The position numbers were made by a program, and so were the translations under genes. This document shows positions 13,701-25,634 of a stretch of DNA of 64,000 bases, in pieces. The DNA lies in NCBI RefSeq assembly GCF_048771995.1, contig NC_133028.1:69743501-69807500 (forward strand), read 5' to 3'. Numbering within the stretch: position 1 is the first letter of the stretch; each line of letters opens with the position of its first letter. The notes beneath the pieces are model-generated. The model was given only the letters and a program-made list of their open reading frames with translations, searched no databases and was not told where the DNA came from. The DNA comes from Taeniopygia guttata. Its lineage: Eukaryota > Chordata > Aves > Passeriformes > Estrildidae.

Positions 13701-14221
13701 TAATTAAGAGATTTTTCTTGGGAGGATGTCAGTACAAATGAGAAATTGCTAAAATTCTGGAAATTAGAGCTCTTGCATATATTTACCCATGTGTTTGGCT
13801 GGTTTCCGGATATCAGTGAACAGCAGTACCCACAGAAAACCAGAGCAGGACCTAACAAATTCAGGTGCTCAAATCAGCCATAGCTGTCTAGATTAGCCAG
13901 CTCATCTCAATAAAGTGATTTAAAATTAAAATTCTCTAATTTCAAGTGGACTGAGTCCTCTCTGGGTGCACTGTTGCTATACAATAACAACATGCTTTAC
14001 TTTTGAACAAATAGTAGCAAAAAAAAAAGTCTATAGGATTAGCCCTGATGACCTTTTTGTCTGATGCCTTGAACTCCTTGTTTGTCATTTGATAAGGAAA
14101 TTTACGCAAGACTTTATCTTTTTTGGGTGCTGAGAGGTTCAACCTCTTCAGGACGAACAGGCCCATAGTGACAACACAGAATAAATAACTAATATCAAAT
14201 TAATTTTTTGTCAAGGTGAAG
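7717..14221. other. intergenic DNA upstream of ALB, no gene seen
   Basis: Roughly 6.5 kb without a supported gene. The longest open frames (for example 12918-13352 on the + strand, 144 codons) show no recognisable domain, no signal peptide and no supporting splice structure, and are most simply chance. No clear mobile element was identified. Confidence 0.45.
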
Positions 14222-14311
14222 TTTCGTAATCTTCTTCAGGCCAAATGGCACGCCACAAATGCCAGCTCAAGGGTTAATATTTTACAAGCACAGGTAGTGA
14301 AGGGTATATAA
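14222..14311 (+). promoter_or_regulatory. ALB liver promoter: PAR-bZIP/C/EBP-like, HNF1-like and TATA elements
   Basis: TTTCGTAATC at 14222-14231 reads on the other strand as GATTACGAAA, close to the PAR-bZIP/C/EBP consensus RTTACGTAAY (the albumin D-site type). CCAAATGG lies at 14241-14248. GTTAATATTTTAC at 14273-14285 agrees with the HNF1 consensus GTTAATNATTAAC except at two positions. TATATAA at 14305-14311 is the TATA box, which predicts a start near 14336-14340 and a leader of about 40 bases before the ATG. The set and order match the well-studied mammalian albumin proximal promoter. Site occupancy is inferred. Confidence 0.8.
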
Positions 14312-14378
14312 GCAAATGTTCTTCCCTCAATCTTCCTAGCATTTTTGAGCAGCTTTGCTCACATCATAATCCGAAACC

Positions 14379-17300
14379 ATGAAGTGGCTAGGATTCATTT
14401 CGTTAATTCTTCTCCTGAGCTCTGCCAGATCCAGGAATCTGCAAAGAACTGCACGAGATGCAGGTAAGAAAGAACTAATTAGTTCTCTTGGAAGTCTTTG
14501 TTCTATTAATTTAATGTCTTGAATACGGTTTCACAAACGATTTGTGGGATCCTGATCTATACTGAATAGAAAAATATGATTGACTAGAAAAGAAAGAGAC
14601 AGTGGGGAGATGAGTAGGACACTTAGGACAATTGAACTGGGCAAGTTAAGTGTGGTGCCATCCCTCAGCAACATCTGTGTGGTGCATGAACAATGTCAAT
14701 GAGTCAGGATCTGTTCCTTTCAAGCATGGAAAAAGGAGCTGCACTGTGCTTTTGGAAGTTTTGTCTTTTGACAAGTTAGTAACTTAGCATTCAGAAGAAG
14801 AAGGTTTGCTCTAATCAAACTGCAGCTGCACTGCTTTATTTGCAGCATCTGGGGGTGGTGGTTACCCAAAGGACACCTCTGCTAACCCTAAATATTAAGT
14901 CCCAACAGTCATTTTGAATATCTGAATTAAGCAGCTGCTTACAGAGGTAAATATTCTATTAGGACCATAAAATTCACAGGCTTGGGTTCCCTCAGAAAGA
15001 GAAGCAAACCTAAGAGTTAGGTACCTGTAGACAAATGAACAAGAAAAAGTTCTATTTCTTAAGTTTTTAAATACAAAAGTCGGGTGAATGCTGAACACTT
15101 GTGAAAATCTTGCCCATGGTGCCCAGAATATATTTCTCAGGGTCCAGCACAGCCAGTGTGACAGTGAGCATCACTGCTCCCTTTGTTTTTCTTCCTAGAC
15201 CACAAGAGTCCGATTGCCCACCGCTTCAATGACCTGAAGGAAGAGACATTTAAGGCAGTGTAAGTGAACGTTCAGCTTCCACCTTCCGATTGGGTTTTTT
15301 TGTCTCTCTTGATATTGTACCAAAAAGGGAAAGTAAGACACACTGTATGAGCTCGCAGTGAGTGTGTATGTCTCACTAAAACACTGACTTAGCCTTTTAC
15401 TGCTACTGCAAAACCTAGAAATATTTTAAGACCTGCAAACGTCACAAGGACTTTCTTGCTCTCTGGGAAACGAGCTCCTTGCGAACTTTGTGAAAAAGCT
15501 TCTGTTCCTTCTCTGAAAATAAAATAGGCATGAGGGATACAGGTTTGATATGCCTAGAATGAAGAGAAATTATACTGCATTGGCAATATTGCCAGAAAAA
15601 AACACAAACCACTAACCTCGAAAAACAAGGCTGTGACAGGCTTTCTGAGACAATTTAGTGATCTTCATTTGATACTGGTTTTGGAAAAGACAGAGGGCCC
15701 TGACAGACACCTAAGTGCTGACAGAAGGCAGTCTGAAGATCATAATTCGTAACAGTGGCCAAATCCAGCTTAGGTCATGGCATTTATGAGTTTGCTGGTG
15801 TAAGTGACAGAAAACTCCAGTCACAGTCTCTTTTGGTTTGTTCATAATTTAATATTCAAGACTTCTTTAATTGGGAAGGTAAAAAGGTTATTGGGAAGGT
15901 TAAAAAACATGTTCAGAAAGAAGGAGAGAGCAAGACAGATGTGGGATCTGGCACTATGCTCTGCAAGGTATTCTGGTTAACCCTTGTGCAAATCATTTGA
16001 ACAAACCATTTCAATTCAGAGGCACCTTGAAAATATTGCCTGATGTTTCTCAGTCTCATATTCCAAACTGTGCCTTGTGTTTCAGGGCCATGATCACATT
16101 TGCCCAGTACCTCCAGAGATGCTCCTACGATGGACTGTCTAAGCTGGTGAAGGATGTGGTTGATTTGGCACATAAGTGTGTGGCCAAGGAGGACGCTCCC
16201 GACTGCTCAAAACCACTGGTAGGCAGCGAACCCTTCACTACTGTATTTCTCCTCTCTCTGTGGAGCTGCCACGATCACCCTCCTTGAGGACTTACCTGAA
16301 CCTTTCCGGTGTGGCTGTTGTCACAGCCAGTGCTCAGATCTTAGTGCTTAAACAAAGAATTTGGTTTTGTCAGGTTTTAAACCTCTGCCTTTAAGAAGTG
16401 CCTAATGATCCATGGATCCCTATGTTGGATACCAAATACCACACTTTGGCACATTCAGCTAAGCATTGCCTGAAAATTAATGGTAGCACTGAGTACAAAA
16501 CCCCAGCTGTGAAGTACTGGCCTAATTCTAGGTATTAAAGTGACCCGAGTGTGATTTTCACACTGGGATGACTTGAAAAGGTGTGTGTGCTAATTTAAGG
16601 CATTTAGTTTATGAGGGTTTTAAAAAATTCCTCTAAAATGAGGTAACGAACGAAGTTTGCAGGTATTTAGGATTGCTGGACATCTAACACTTTGAGCTAG
16701 ACATAAGTTCTCCCTCAAGGTTTTCATCAAATCCCGCTTCAATTCATCTGAAAATTCAGTTTAGTCAGATTATAAGTAAACGGAGATCACTGTCTTGCAC
16801 AGAGTATTTTAAATTATAATTAACTTTTTTCAGTAAAGCACTGAAACCGTTTTGATATTGGACTACATAAAATAAAATTTTATTAAATTAATGAAAAACA
16901 GTAGACTAATTTGATTTATGGTCTAAATCTTCTTCAGTAACAATGTATTTATTATTCAGCCTGGCTTTTCTTTTGCAGATAAACAGACAACACATTGCAC
17001 GGTCTATGTATAAGCACTAGTTCTGACCCTCACATCTCCCTTTACAGCCCGCCGTTTTCCTGGATGAAATCTGCAAAGTGGAAAAGCTCCGCGACTCATA
17101 CGGTGACATGGCTGACTGCTGTGGTAAAGCTGATCCCGAAAGAAACCAGTGCTTCCTGTCTTTCAAAGTTCAGCAACCAGACTTCGTTGCACCCTACCAG
17201 AGACCAGCTGCTGATGTGATCTGCAAAGACTACAAGGACAATCGGGTGCAGCTCCTGGGAAAGTAAGGAAAATGGCCACTGGTACAGGTTTTTGCATTCC

Positions 17301-20300
17301 CAACAGGGGTTAAGGATCACATTTTATACAACTTGGATGACCTTTCTTCCCCAAACCTGCTGAAAAATTACAGTGTTTCCAATATTGATTTAATAACTTA
17401 TTTGCTCCAGCTTCCCACTACTCTTAGTGTAATTGGCAAAAAGGAGGAAAGATAAGAGCGAAAAGAATAAAAATTGGCAATAAAATGTTGGTGAAAGGGC
17501 CATAGATGAATTTTTCACACTAAAATCCAGAACTTTCAAATATTTGACAACACAGTTTTAAAAAGCAGATGGCCATCAAACCAGATGGCTGACAACATCA
17601 GGAGTTCACCCTTCCCTGACAGTTACCGAGTCCTGCCTTGGGAAGGGTGGGATTTAGCAGAGCATTTCCAAACAGCAAGCATTATGTCTCAAAAGCAGAT
17701 TACTAAACTAGATTTCTAAAGTAAATTTCTAAACTAGAAAAAAAGTTAGAGAAGTTGCAAGAGGTTTAAGGCCATGTGCTGTTGTCACTGGAACATGGAA
17801 CTAATGCTTCCCTTTTCCTTCTAGTTTCGTCTATACTGTTGCAAGAAGAAACCCCTTCCTGCACGCCCCAGCAGTCCTGGGTCTGGCTGCTGAGTATGAA
17901 AAGGCACTTAAAACCTGTTGCACAGAGAGTGATGTTGGTGCTTGCTTGGATGAAAAGGTACAGCAGCTTTGTCTCTGTGGATAAACACTAAGCAACTGAG
18001 TGAGAAACAGGCAGAATTTTCCTGTTCATGCAAAGCTTTGCATGAAGAACTTGGAGAGACAGGTCAGGATTAATCCTATCCATTGGATGTAATCAGTTTA
18101 ATGTGACAATGTGTGTCCTGTTACCACAGGCAGCTGTCATCAAGGAAAGAGCCAAGAAGATTAATGTGCACCAGCAGCATGGATGTAGAGTCCTCCACAA
18201 GTATGGCGAGAGGACTTTCCAAGCAAGGTAAGTTCCCATCACTTTTTTTGATAAAATGTAGGCTTGTCAGCCTGTGAGAGAGACCTAGCTCAGCTGTGAA
18301 AGTTGCAGAGCAATTAAACCATCTCTGGAACCAGTCCAGAAGATGGAGAATTAAATGTTGGAATGTCCCTCAGAACCAGAGATCACAGTGTACTTAACCC
18401 ACACTTTTGCCAAAGCTGTACCCCATTCCAGTGCCTACAGGTTTCAGTGATGGACACATCACTTCTCAGCAGAGTAAGGTGCTAGTTTGAACCTTTAGCC
18501 AACCAAAAAGATTTGGCAGAATCCCAGTTGTTAAAACATTTGCTTGTAAGATAAAGAAAAACTTTTACAATTTAATAACTGGATCAGCTGTTAGGGCACA
18601 GAGAGGTGCTTTGATTCTGTGGCCAGTCTGATACACTAACATTTACTGGGATTATCTTATAGACATAGTCAGCTTTCACTTAAAGGTATAATCAGGACTA
18701 CATCTATCTGTGCCAAGCAATTTGGAGCACTGACCAGTTATTCAACAGTGATGGGGAATACTACGTGTGATTCTTACAGTTCAGGCAGAACAGAAGAACC
18801 ACAGACTTGCTCCTTGCTGGCTTTACTCGTGCAGATGTTGATGCCCTTTTTTTCTTTAGCCACCAGAAATTGGATGAGAAGAATGAGTATTTTCTTGAAA
18901 CAATCCTAACCTACCTTATCATGTGTTAGTGACTTGCAAGGTTTCTGTTCCCTACAGTGCTTTAGAACAAGTGTCTTTTTCTCCTTTTCTGTGCAGTAAA
19001 CTTGTTCGTATGAGCCAGAAGTACCCCAAGGCTCCATTTGCAGAACTTGTTAAGATGGTCCAAAAAGTGAAGGATGTCCACAAAGAGTGCTGTGACGGGG
19101 ACATGGTGGAATGCGTAGATGACTGGGTGAGCTCACTGCTTTAAAACAATGTTGACACATTTGAAAAATGTTCAGAAATATAGTAATTTGTGCAGCTATA
19201 CATTCACAGTCCAGGGAACTTAAACTTGTACTCAGCACTGCTGAAAGGTTCCTCAAGCACTGAAAAGCTCAGGACCAGCACAGTTGACTCACATTGGAAG
19301 CAGTTTTTGGCCCAGCTCTGGATCTAGCCCTGCCTAATCATAGGGACAAGAAGCCCTATGACTTAAACTTTATCCAGTGTGTTTGGCCAAAATCAGAATA
19401 TTTAACAGGGAGGTTGTTTGATGGTATGTATTCACTTCAACTCAATCATAAATATAGGGGAAAAAAATGCAGAGACAAAAAGGCTGCAATTTTTTCTCCA
19501 GTCCTGTCAAGTGTACTGCCACTAATCCAGCCTTCCTGTAGTGCCAATGAATGCCAGAGAACAGAGTAACAAACCTCTGCAATAGTGAGATTATTTCATT
19601 ATTGCCTGGCTGACTCAAACTTGGACACTTGTTGACCCAGCTCTTTCCAGTGCTCTGGGGTTATATCATATGTTGTCCCTCTATCAGAGCTGGGCATCTT
19701 GTCAGGACTTACAAGATCCATCAGGCATCCTCGTGACAGAGCACTCAGTGATGTGCCCTGGCTTTCCAGAGTTTGGGTTCTCAGAGTGTCCAGGATCAGG
19801 GAGGGAACCACTCACCCTGCACATGCCCCAGTTATTTCTCTTTGTGTGAAGACCGCATTTTTTTACCAAAGTGCTAAGTAAATAGGTGACCTGAGTGAAA
19901 AGAGTCTGAAGCAGAGAGAACAGATTAATTAATCTGTCTTTAAATTATTTCATAGCTTGTCTGACACTATGTATTAATTTTACAGTCAGAGCTGGTGGCC
20001 TCTCTGTGCGCTAAACAAGAAGTTTTCTCAAGTAAACTCAAGCCCTGCTGCGAGCTGCCAGCTGTGGAACAGACCAAGTGCATCATGGAGGCAGAGTTTG
20101 ATGACAAACCTGACAATCTTCCTTCGCTGGTTGAAAAATACGTTAAAGATAAGGAAGTGTGTAAAAGCTATGAGCCAGACCATGATGCATTCCTGTCAGA
20201 GTAAGTAGTGCCAACAGCATTCCAAGCTCTTTGTCCACCTGAGGAAATGTCCTTGTTATTACTGCACTGTGCTGATGAAAGAAGTACATTATTCAGGAAC

Positions 20301-23300
20301 TCTGTCTGCTCCTGTGCCTTTCAGGTTTGTTTATGAATATTCACGAAGACACCCCGAGTACTCCACACAGCTGGTCATGAGGGTTACTAAGGGATATGAA
20401 GCACTCCTGGATAAGTGCTGCAAGACAGACAAACCTGCTGAGTGCTACGGAAACGCTGTAGGTGCAAAGCTTTGTTTGCAGATGACTAGAATGCTTGGTT
20501 AATACCTGTCATGAAAGAATTGTGTTGAGAAGCTCCTATGGAAGAGCAGGCAGAAAGCTTTTGGAGAGGCTAATTCCAGGGGAGGTTAATGTCCTGGTGG
20601 GAGATGAAGCAGTCCATGGCCCATGGCAAGGATACAGGCTTATCTCGGATCACAGAGTAATTTAATTTGTCACATCACATTATTTCAGAGTAGTCTCACC
20701 CAACTGTCTGATGCCCCTGTATCTCAATTGTGATTCTGCTTGTCCCGAGGCCGACAATTCGCAGCTCAGTTATTCTCTGAGCTCCACTCATACACTGAGT
20801 ATGGCTGCTCATGGATCGTGCTGGGAGTGTGCATGACCAGCACAGAGACACCTCAGCTTAGGTCTGATCCACAACTCAGTCACACAAAAGACACAGCATA
20901 AGCTGAGTTCCTGAAAGCTTTGGCCATGAGATGTTGATGTTGATAACAATTTGAAATATTTACTTGATTTAAGCAAATAAATATAAACCCCCACTGCTTA
21001 GAAAGTAAGTCCAACAGGTTATTAATTTAAATTAAATTTGTAAAATGTGGCTGCCTTTTTCAAGGTAATTTCTGTTAGAACTTAAGACCCACTAGGGAAT
21101 CAAATCCTGCCTACACCCTCCTGGCTATACAGAAGTGATCAACCTTGCAATATGAGTATTCTGTAGTTAAGGTTTCTGAAGTGGTCAGAAGTCACATTTG
21201 TATGACTGCTACCAGCAAGTCCTGCTCTAATATTTCAAATAAATCTGTACTTGTTTTCAGCAAGAGGAACTGAACAAGCACATCAAGGAAACCGAGGATG
21301 TTGTGAAGACCAACTGTGAGCTGTTCAAGACCCACGGCGAGGCAGACTTCCTTAAAGAGTGAGTGATCCCTGATAAATATTCTGGAGTGTAATGAATTAT
21401 ACTGGCTGCTTTGGGCAGATTGACTTGGTCTTCACTTCCATTTTCCCTTCAGTGGGCTACATGTGCTTGTCTTGGAAGAATGCTCTACTAACAGTCATTT
21501 TCATTTGACTTTGTCAGACTTCTGGTCCGCTACACTAAGAAAATGCCTCAGGTATCAACTGACACCTTGCTTGAAATTGGGAAGAAAATGACAGCTGTTG
21601 GCAAGAAATGCTGCAACCTTCCTGAGAACAAACGCATGTCCTGTTCTGAGTACTATGTGAGTACATGGAGTTATCCTTTTCCCTTGTCTTGGGATATTTT
21701 TCCTGTTCGCAAAAATACTGAATTATGGTGAGATAGCAAACGCACTGATTTTTCATAAAACACCACACTAAGCATCCACCTAACAGAATTCCAAGTATGT
21801 TCATTTTCTAATGGATGTGAGAGTCTAAATAGCTATCTGATAGTATCTTGTGAGAATTTTAGTTAAACTGGACTTCCCCTCAGGAAGCAGAAGTGAGTTC
21901 ATAGAATTGGGTATCATAGAACCATAGAATGGCCTGGGTTGGAGGGAACCTTAAAGATCATCCAGTTCCAAAATCCTGCCATGAGCAGGGACACCTTCCA
22001 CTGGACCAGGCTGCCCAGAGCTCCACAACTGAGACTGTGGCAGGTTGCATTTGGCAAAGCAAAATAGCGTCCTAAAACCCTCAAACCTACTGATTGTAGC
22101 CCAATGCCCATACTGTTTGCAGATGAAGAAACACCTTAGTCTAGGAATACCAATATATTTTAAATTTTAAACATGCACCATATCCCAGCAGGTTTACATT
22201 CAAAAGCTTCCACTTCCAGCTATGCTATTGTGATACAAGCATCACCTAGTTGCTGTGTTTTTTGGAAGATGTAACTAACCTTTGCCCTTTCCTTTTCAGC
22301 TGACCGTCATCATTGAAGACATGTGCAAGAAACAGGAGAGCACCCCTGTCAATGACCAGGTTTCACAGTGCTGCAATGACCTCTACTCTGACAAGAGACC
22401 ATGCTTCACTGCCATGGGCACAGATACCAAATACGTGCCTCCAGCATTTGACCCCACGCTGTTCGATTTTGATGAGAAAATGTGCAAGGCTCCTCCGGCT
22501 GAGCGCGAAGCAGGGGAGCTGAAGTAAGCTCCAAGAAATACCTTGTAGGGAAGCTTTTGAAGTGTAGCACTTTGGGGAGTGCAGAAGGAAGCTACTACAG
22601 CCTCTTTTGTAACCTGACTGGGGCTCCCCTAGTGACAGAGAAAACCAGATGGAACTATGTGTGTGCACTGACCTGGTCAGCATACAACATTCAAGTAGTT
22701 TGGAAGAGGCAAAAGAGAATTTTTTCTTCACTTAAAATCACTCTCTTTCATCTAGGCCCACTGCCAGTGCAAATCTTGAGATGTACTTAATTAAGACGAC
22801 ATACAGAACATCTCTCTAAGTTTTTATCCAGCTGTAACTGAGTTAACACAAAAGAAACAGATGGTTCTGTTAGACTGGGAGTTTGGAGTCACCAACAGGC
22901 ACAGGTTCATCTAGGCATGACAAAAAATCCCTCAAATGAGCTGTGCCTGGGGGGAATGGTGTCTTGTAAAGCAGGACTCTGACTACAGCAGGCAAGATTA
23001 ATTGTGTCTCGTGGCTCTGTTTTCAGATTGCTCGTCAACCTCGTCAAGCGCAAGCCCCAGATGACAGAAGAACAACTAAAGAAAATTACTGAGGGTTTCA
23101 CTGCCATGATGGAAAAGTGCTGCAAGAAGCCAGATGTTGAGGGGTGTCTTGGGGAAGAGGTACTTTCTATCTCCTTTTAAAAACAAACAAACACAAATTA
23201 TACACACACACACACAAAAAAAAAGCCAAAACAAAAAAAAAAAAAACCCCAAACCACATATACAGAAACCTGGAAACTGAGCACTAGAAAGTTTTTCAGC

Positions 23301-24147
23301 AAAGTGCTGTGGTCACCTGTCCATGTGCCCTTACAATAAGTGGCCAGAGCTTACTGTGTATCTTGGCTGCACAGATTATAGTCACTGAGCAATTTCACAT
23401 GGAGAAGTTGTCTAGAGGCAATTTCATCAAACCACCTGCTCAAAGCACATCTCCATCCTAGATTAGATGAAGTTCTCTCAGGCCTTGTCAGAAGAGCCAA
23501 GCACCTACAAGCCACAGTTGACAAATATCCATGTGTAGAATTGAACTTTAGCATACATAAACTTCCTTTTGTGCTACAGATCCTTACAAAACTCTGGGAT
23601 TACCAGCAAAAAGTGCATCTGGATCAATTCTCAGAACTGCCCAGCAAATACAGATATACTGGGAGTTTGGCTGATCATGTCACAGAAAAGGTTTATCTGG
23701 AGCCACATGGCATTGCCTGGAAGTACAAATGACAATTTGCAGTAGCAACCTCATCATATGTAGGGCACAGAACTATTACTAGTATCTTAAACTGCCTAAT
23801 AATTGAATTATTTTTCTATTTATATCCAAAGTGTTACATAGTTAAATACATTGGGAAGACTTAGGAAAGAATGATTTTGTCTCTAATCAGTTCCAAAAGT
23901 TTCTTTCCTCCTTTGGCAAAGTTGGACGACACACAACATCAAGGGGCTCACGGGTTCTAGGGTCAGGAAGTACCATCAGAATTATCCTTTGAACTGTAAT
24001 TGAGGTACTAGTTTAAGTTTCTAACAGCTCCTTCTCAAGCACACCTACTTTTCTCTTTGGTTTCTCTCTGACAACTGTTTGTGTTCCTTTTTGTAGGGTG
24101 CTGCCCTAATAGTCCAGAGCAGAGCCACATTAGGAATGGGTGTTTAA
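14379..24147 (+). CDS. ALB: serum albumin, complete gene
   Basis: ALB is the main secreted liver plasma protein, carrying fatty acids, hormones and metals. Coding exons: 14379-14463, 15199-15259, 16086-16218, 17048-17262, 17825-17957, 18130-18227, 18997-19126, 19986-20200, 20325-20457, 21261-21358, 21518-21656, 22300-22523, 23027-23159 and 24097-24147. All junctions are GT-AG; lengths and phases repeat the human pattern (133, 98, 130, 215, 133, 98, 139, 224, 133). They join into 615 codons plus TAA, the chicken length. Residues 1-18 are a signal peptide ([18 protein letters not shown]); 19-26 a propeptide ending in the furin-type site RTAR; the mature chain starts Asp-Ala-Asp-His. Eight Cys-Cys doublets spread over three domains, as in the family. 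The free cysteine (human Cys34) is kept in YLQRC. Human Trp214 is replaced (TFQASKL), and the only mature Trp is residue 285. His of the N-terminal copper motif and three zinc-site-A ligands are missing. No disruption is seen. Confidence 0.97.
21899..22030 (-). mobile_element. CR1 LINE 3' fragment (-) in ALB intron 11
   Basis: TCATAGAATTGGGTATCATA, then CCATAGAATGGCCTGGGTTGG, GGGAACCTTAAAGATCATCC and CTGCCATGAGCAGGGACACC, form the minus-strand CR1 3' end. It lies well inside the intron between coding exons 11 and 12 and leaves the splice sites intact. Confidence 0.85.
23190..23252. repeat. (AC)n and A-rich tract in ALB intron 13
   Basis: Seven AC units at 23202-23215 run into an A-rich stretch interrupted by short C runs. 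It lies just after the donor of coding exon 13. It looks like an ordinary microsatellite and is likely to vary in length. Confidence 0.85.
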
Positions 24148-24388
24148 CCTGAGGTAGGTATAAGCAGTAATGCACAAATACCTTTGTCTGTCAGTCTGTC
24201 TGCCCCTTCCTGCCCACCCTTCCATTCACTTAACTTCTTTACCCCCAAAAAGCATTCAGCTTCCCTTTAACCACCACCTGTGCTTTCCCTAATTGCTTTA
24301 CCATCCCACTGCACAGGGCTGAAATAACTGAAGTACCACCAGTATGCTGCCATGTTACAAAATACTCCCTTTTGTCTCTCCAATCCAG

Positions 24389-24570
24389 GTTGCCAGTGAG
24401 AAAAACATGAAGAAACTTGCTGTGTAACTTCTGCCACCCCTTACCCTTCTTCATTTGGTACTGAATGAATATTTCATCAACCCTCTGTGTTTTGTCACAC
24501 CATGTGCTTTTCAAGTCTTTCATTTAAAAAAAACAAAAAAAAAGTAAATAAAGGCTTTATAAAACCGCAC
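24389..24570 (+). other. ALB: ALB non-coding last exon and poly(A) signal
   Basis: The stop-codon exon continues to 24153, where GAG is followed by GTAGGT. A 3' UTR exon then begins after CAATCCAG at 24388, as in mammalian ALB, which also ends in a non-coding exon. AATAAA lies at 24547-24552, with a GT-rich downstream element (TTGTCTCTGTCTGTTGG) at about 24572-24588, so cleavage is expected near 24565-24572. Confidence 0.8.
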
Positions 24571-25124
24571 CTTGTCTCTGTCTGTTGGTGACCGCCATAA
24601 GACAAAGCTCAGCAGTGCTGCCTACACCAAATGGCCATTCTAAATAGAATATGTGGGCAAAGAGTCTGTATTTGTTCGTTCGTACACAAATTTGTATATG
24701 TTAGTTTTTTTCCTGTTTATTCTCTTGGAAATGTTTTATGAAAGAATATGAGAACTTGGAAAGACTTTAATACCCTGATTCAATTGCATGTTGATTTTAG
24801 ACTTCAGCCATTATACTTACATATTAAGAGAAGTTTAAAAAGTACTGTTTGATCTAAAGATGATTAGCAAAGAGCTCTTGTAAAAAACAAAAAAAGGTAA
24901 TATTTACACCAGTCACAAATCAAGCATCTCTTCAACTGCTAAGAGCTGCAAATGGCCATGCTTTGAGACAGTTCTTATATCTTAACTCGATTTTAAAAAA
25001 GTGTTTTAAATTTTCTCCTGAAAAGCTCACCACCTAAATCATGCCCTTCACTACAGAAAACTCCTCGGAGAGACATTTCCTTGTCCTATGCCAACAAAAC
25101 CTTTCGCTACGGCACATTTCAATT
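24571..25124. other. ALB downstream spacer, nothing recognised
   Basis: AT-rich sequence between the ALB poly(A) site and the CpG island. No open frame, element or RNA gene was recognised. No AFP- or AFM-like exon is visible here. Confidence 0.6.
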
Positions 25125-25186
25125 CACCGGCCCGGGGAGGCTCCAGCCCCGACCCCGACCAAGCTCCCAGTCCCGGCCCCGCTCAC

Positions 25187-25303
25187 CTGCTCCGCGCCGC
25201 CGTTCTCTGACGAGAGACTGACGAAGAACCAAACATCCTGCGACTGCTGCTTTTGTGGTCCCAGCCCCGACAGCGAACCGGCACAGCCCGGCCCGACACC
25301 CAT
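25187..25303 (-). CDS. candidate first coding exon of an unknown minus-strand transcript
   Basis: On the minus strand an ATG at 25303 sits in an excellent initiation context (GCTGCCATGG). The frame stays open for exactly 39 codons up to CAG followed by GTGAGC, a near-ideal donor whose GT begins at 25186. The peptide starts MGVGPGCAGS and ends VSLSSENGGAEQ. It lies in a CpG island, where first exons are common. I recognise no family, and no downstream exon was found; a continuation would run leftward, antisense to ALB. Open frames arise easily in GC-rich DNA, so this could equally be the first exon of a non-coding RNA. Confidence 0.25.
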
Positions 25304-25554
25304 GGCAGCCCCGCTCCCGGCGCGCCCCGCCCCGTCCCTCCAAACACCTGTGCGGGATTCCCGCCTTCCCGCTGGAGGCTCCGTGCGAGAATCCGAGGCC
25401 GGTGCTGCCCCGGGAGAGGCGGGGATGGCGCTCCCGCCGCTCTCCGTCCCGGCGCCCCGAAGGCGGAGGCTGCCTGTGAGCGGCCCGGTGTGTAACGGGA
25501 GGCGGCAGCCGCTTTCCCGAGCAGTGGCTGGGCCAGGCCCTCTTGCTGCGTGCG

Positions 25555-25634
25555 GCCGAACTCGGCTCAGTTCGGCTAACTCGGAGCCGCTCGCTGCCTT
25601 CGGCCATTCTCCACTCGGTTCGGCTCAACTCGGT
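25555..25634. repeat. imperfect TTCGGCT/ACTCGG repeats
   Basis: Units resembling GAACTCGGCTCAG, TTCGGCTAACTCGG, ACTCGGTTCGGCTC and AACTCGG recur over about 80 bases inside the orphan CpG island. They are partly inverted (CCGAACTCGG against TTCGGCT). It is unclear whether this is a decaying minisatellite or a cluster of binding sites. Confidence 0.5.

Noticed and set aside
13942-14166. 74-codon minus-strand frame just upstream of the ALB promoter
   Set aside because: It looked at first like a basic, pseudogene-like peptide, but no family was recognised and there is no poly(A) tail or other retrocopy sign.
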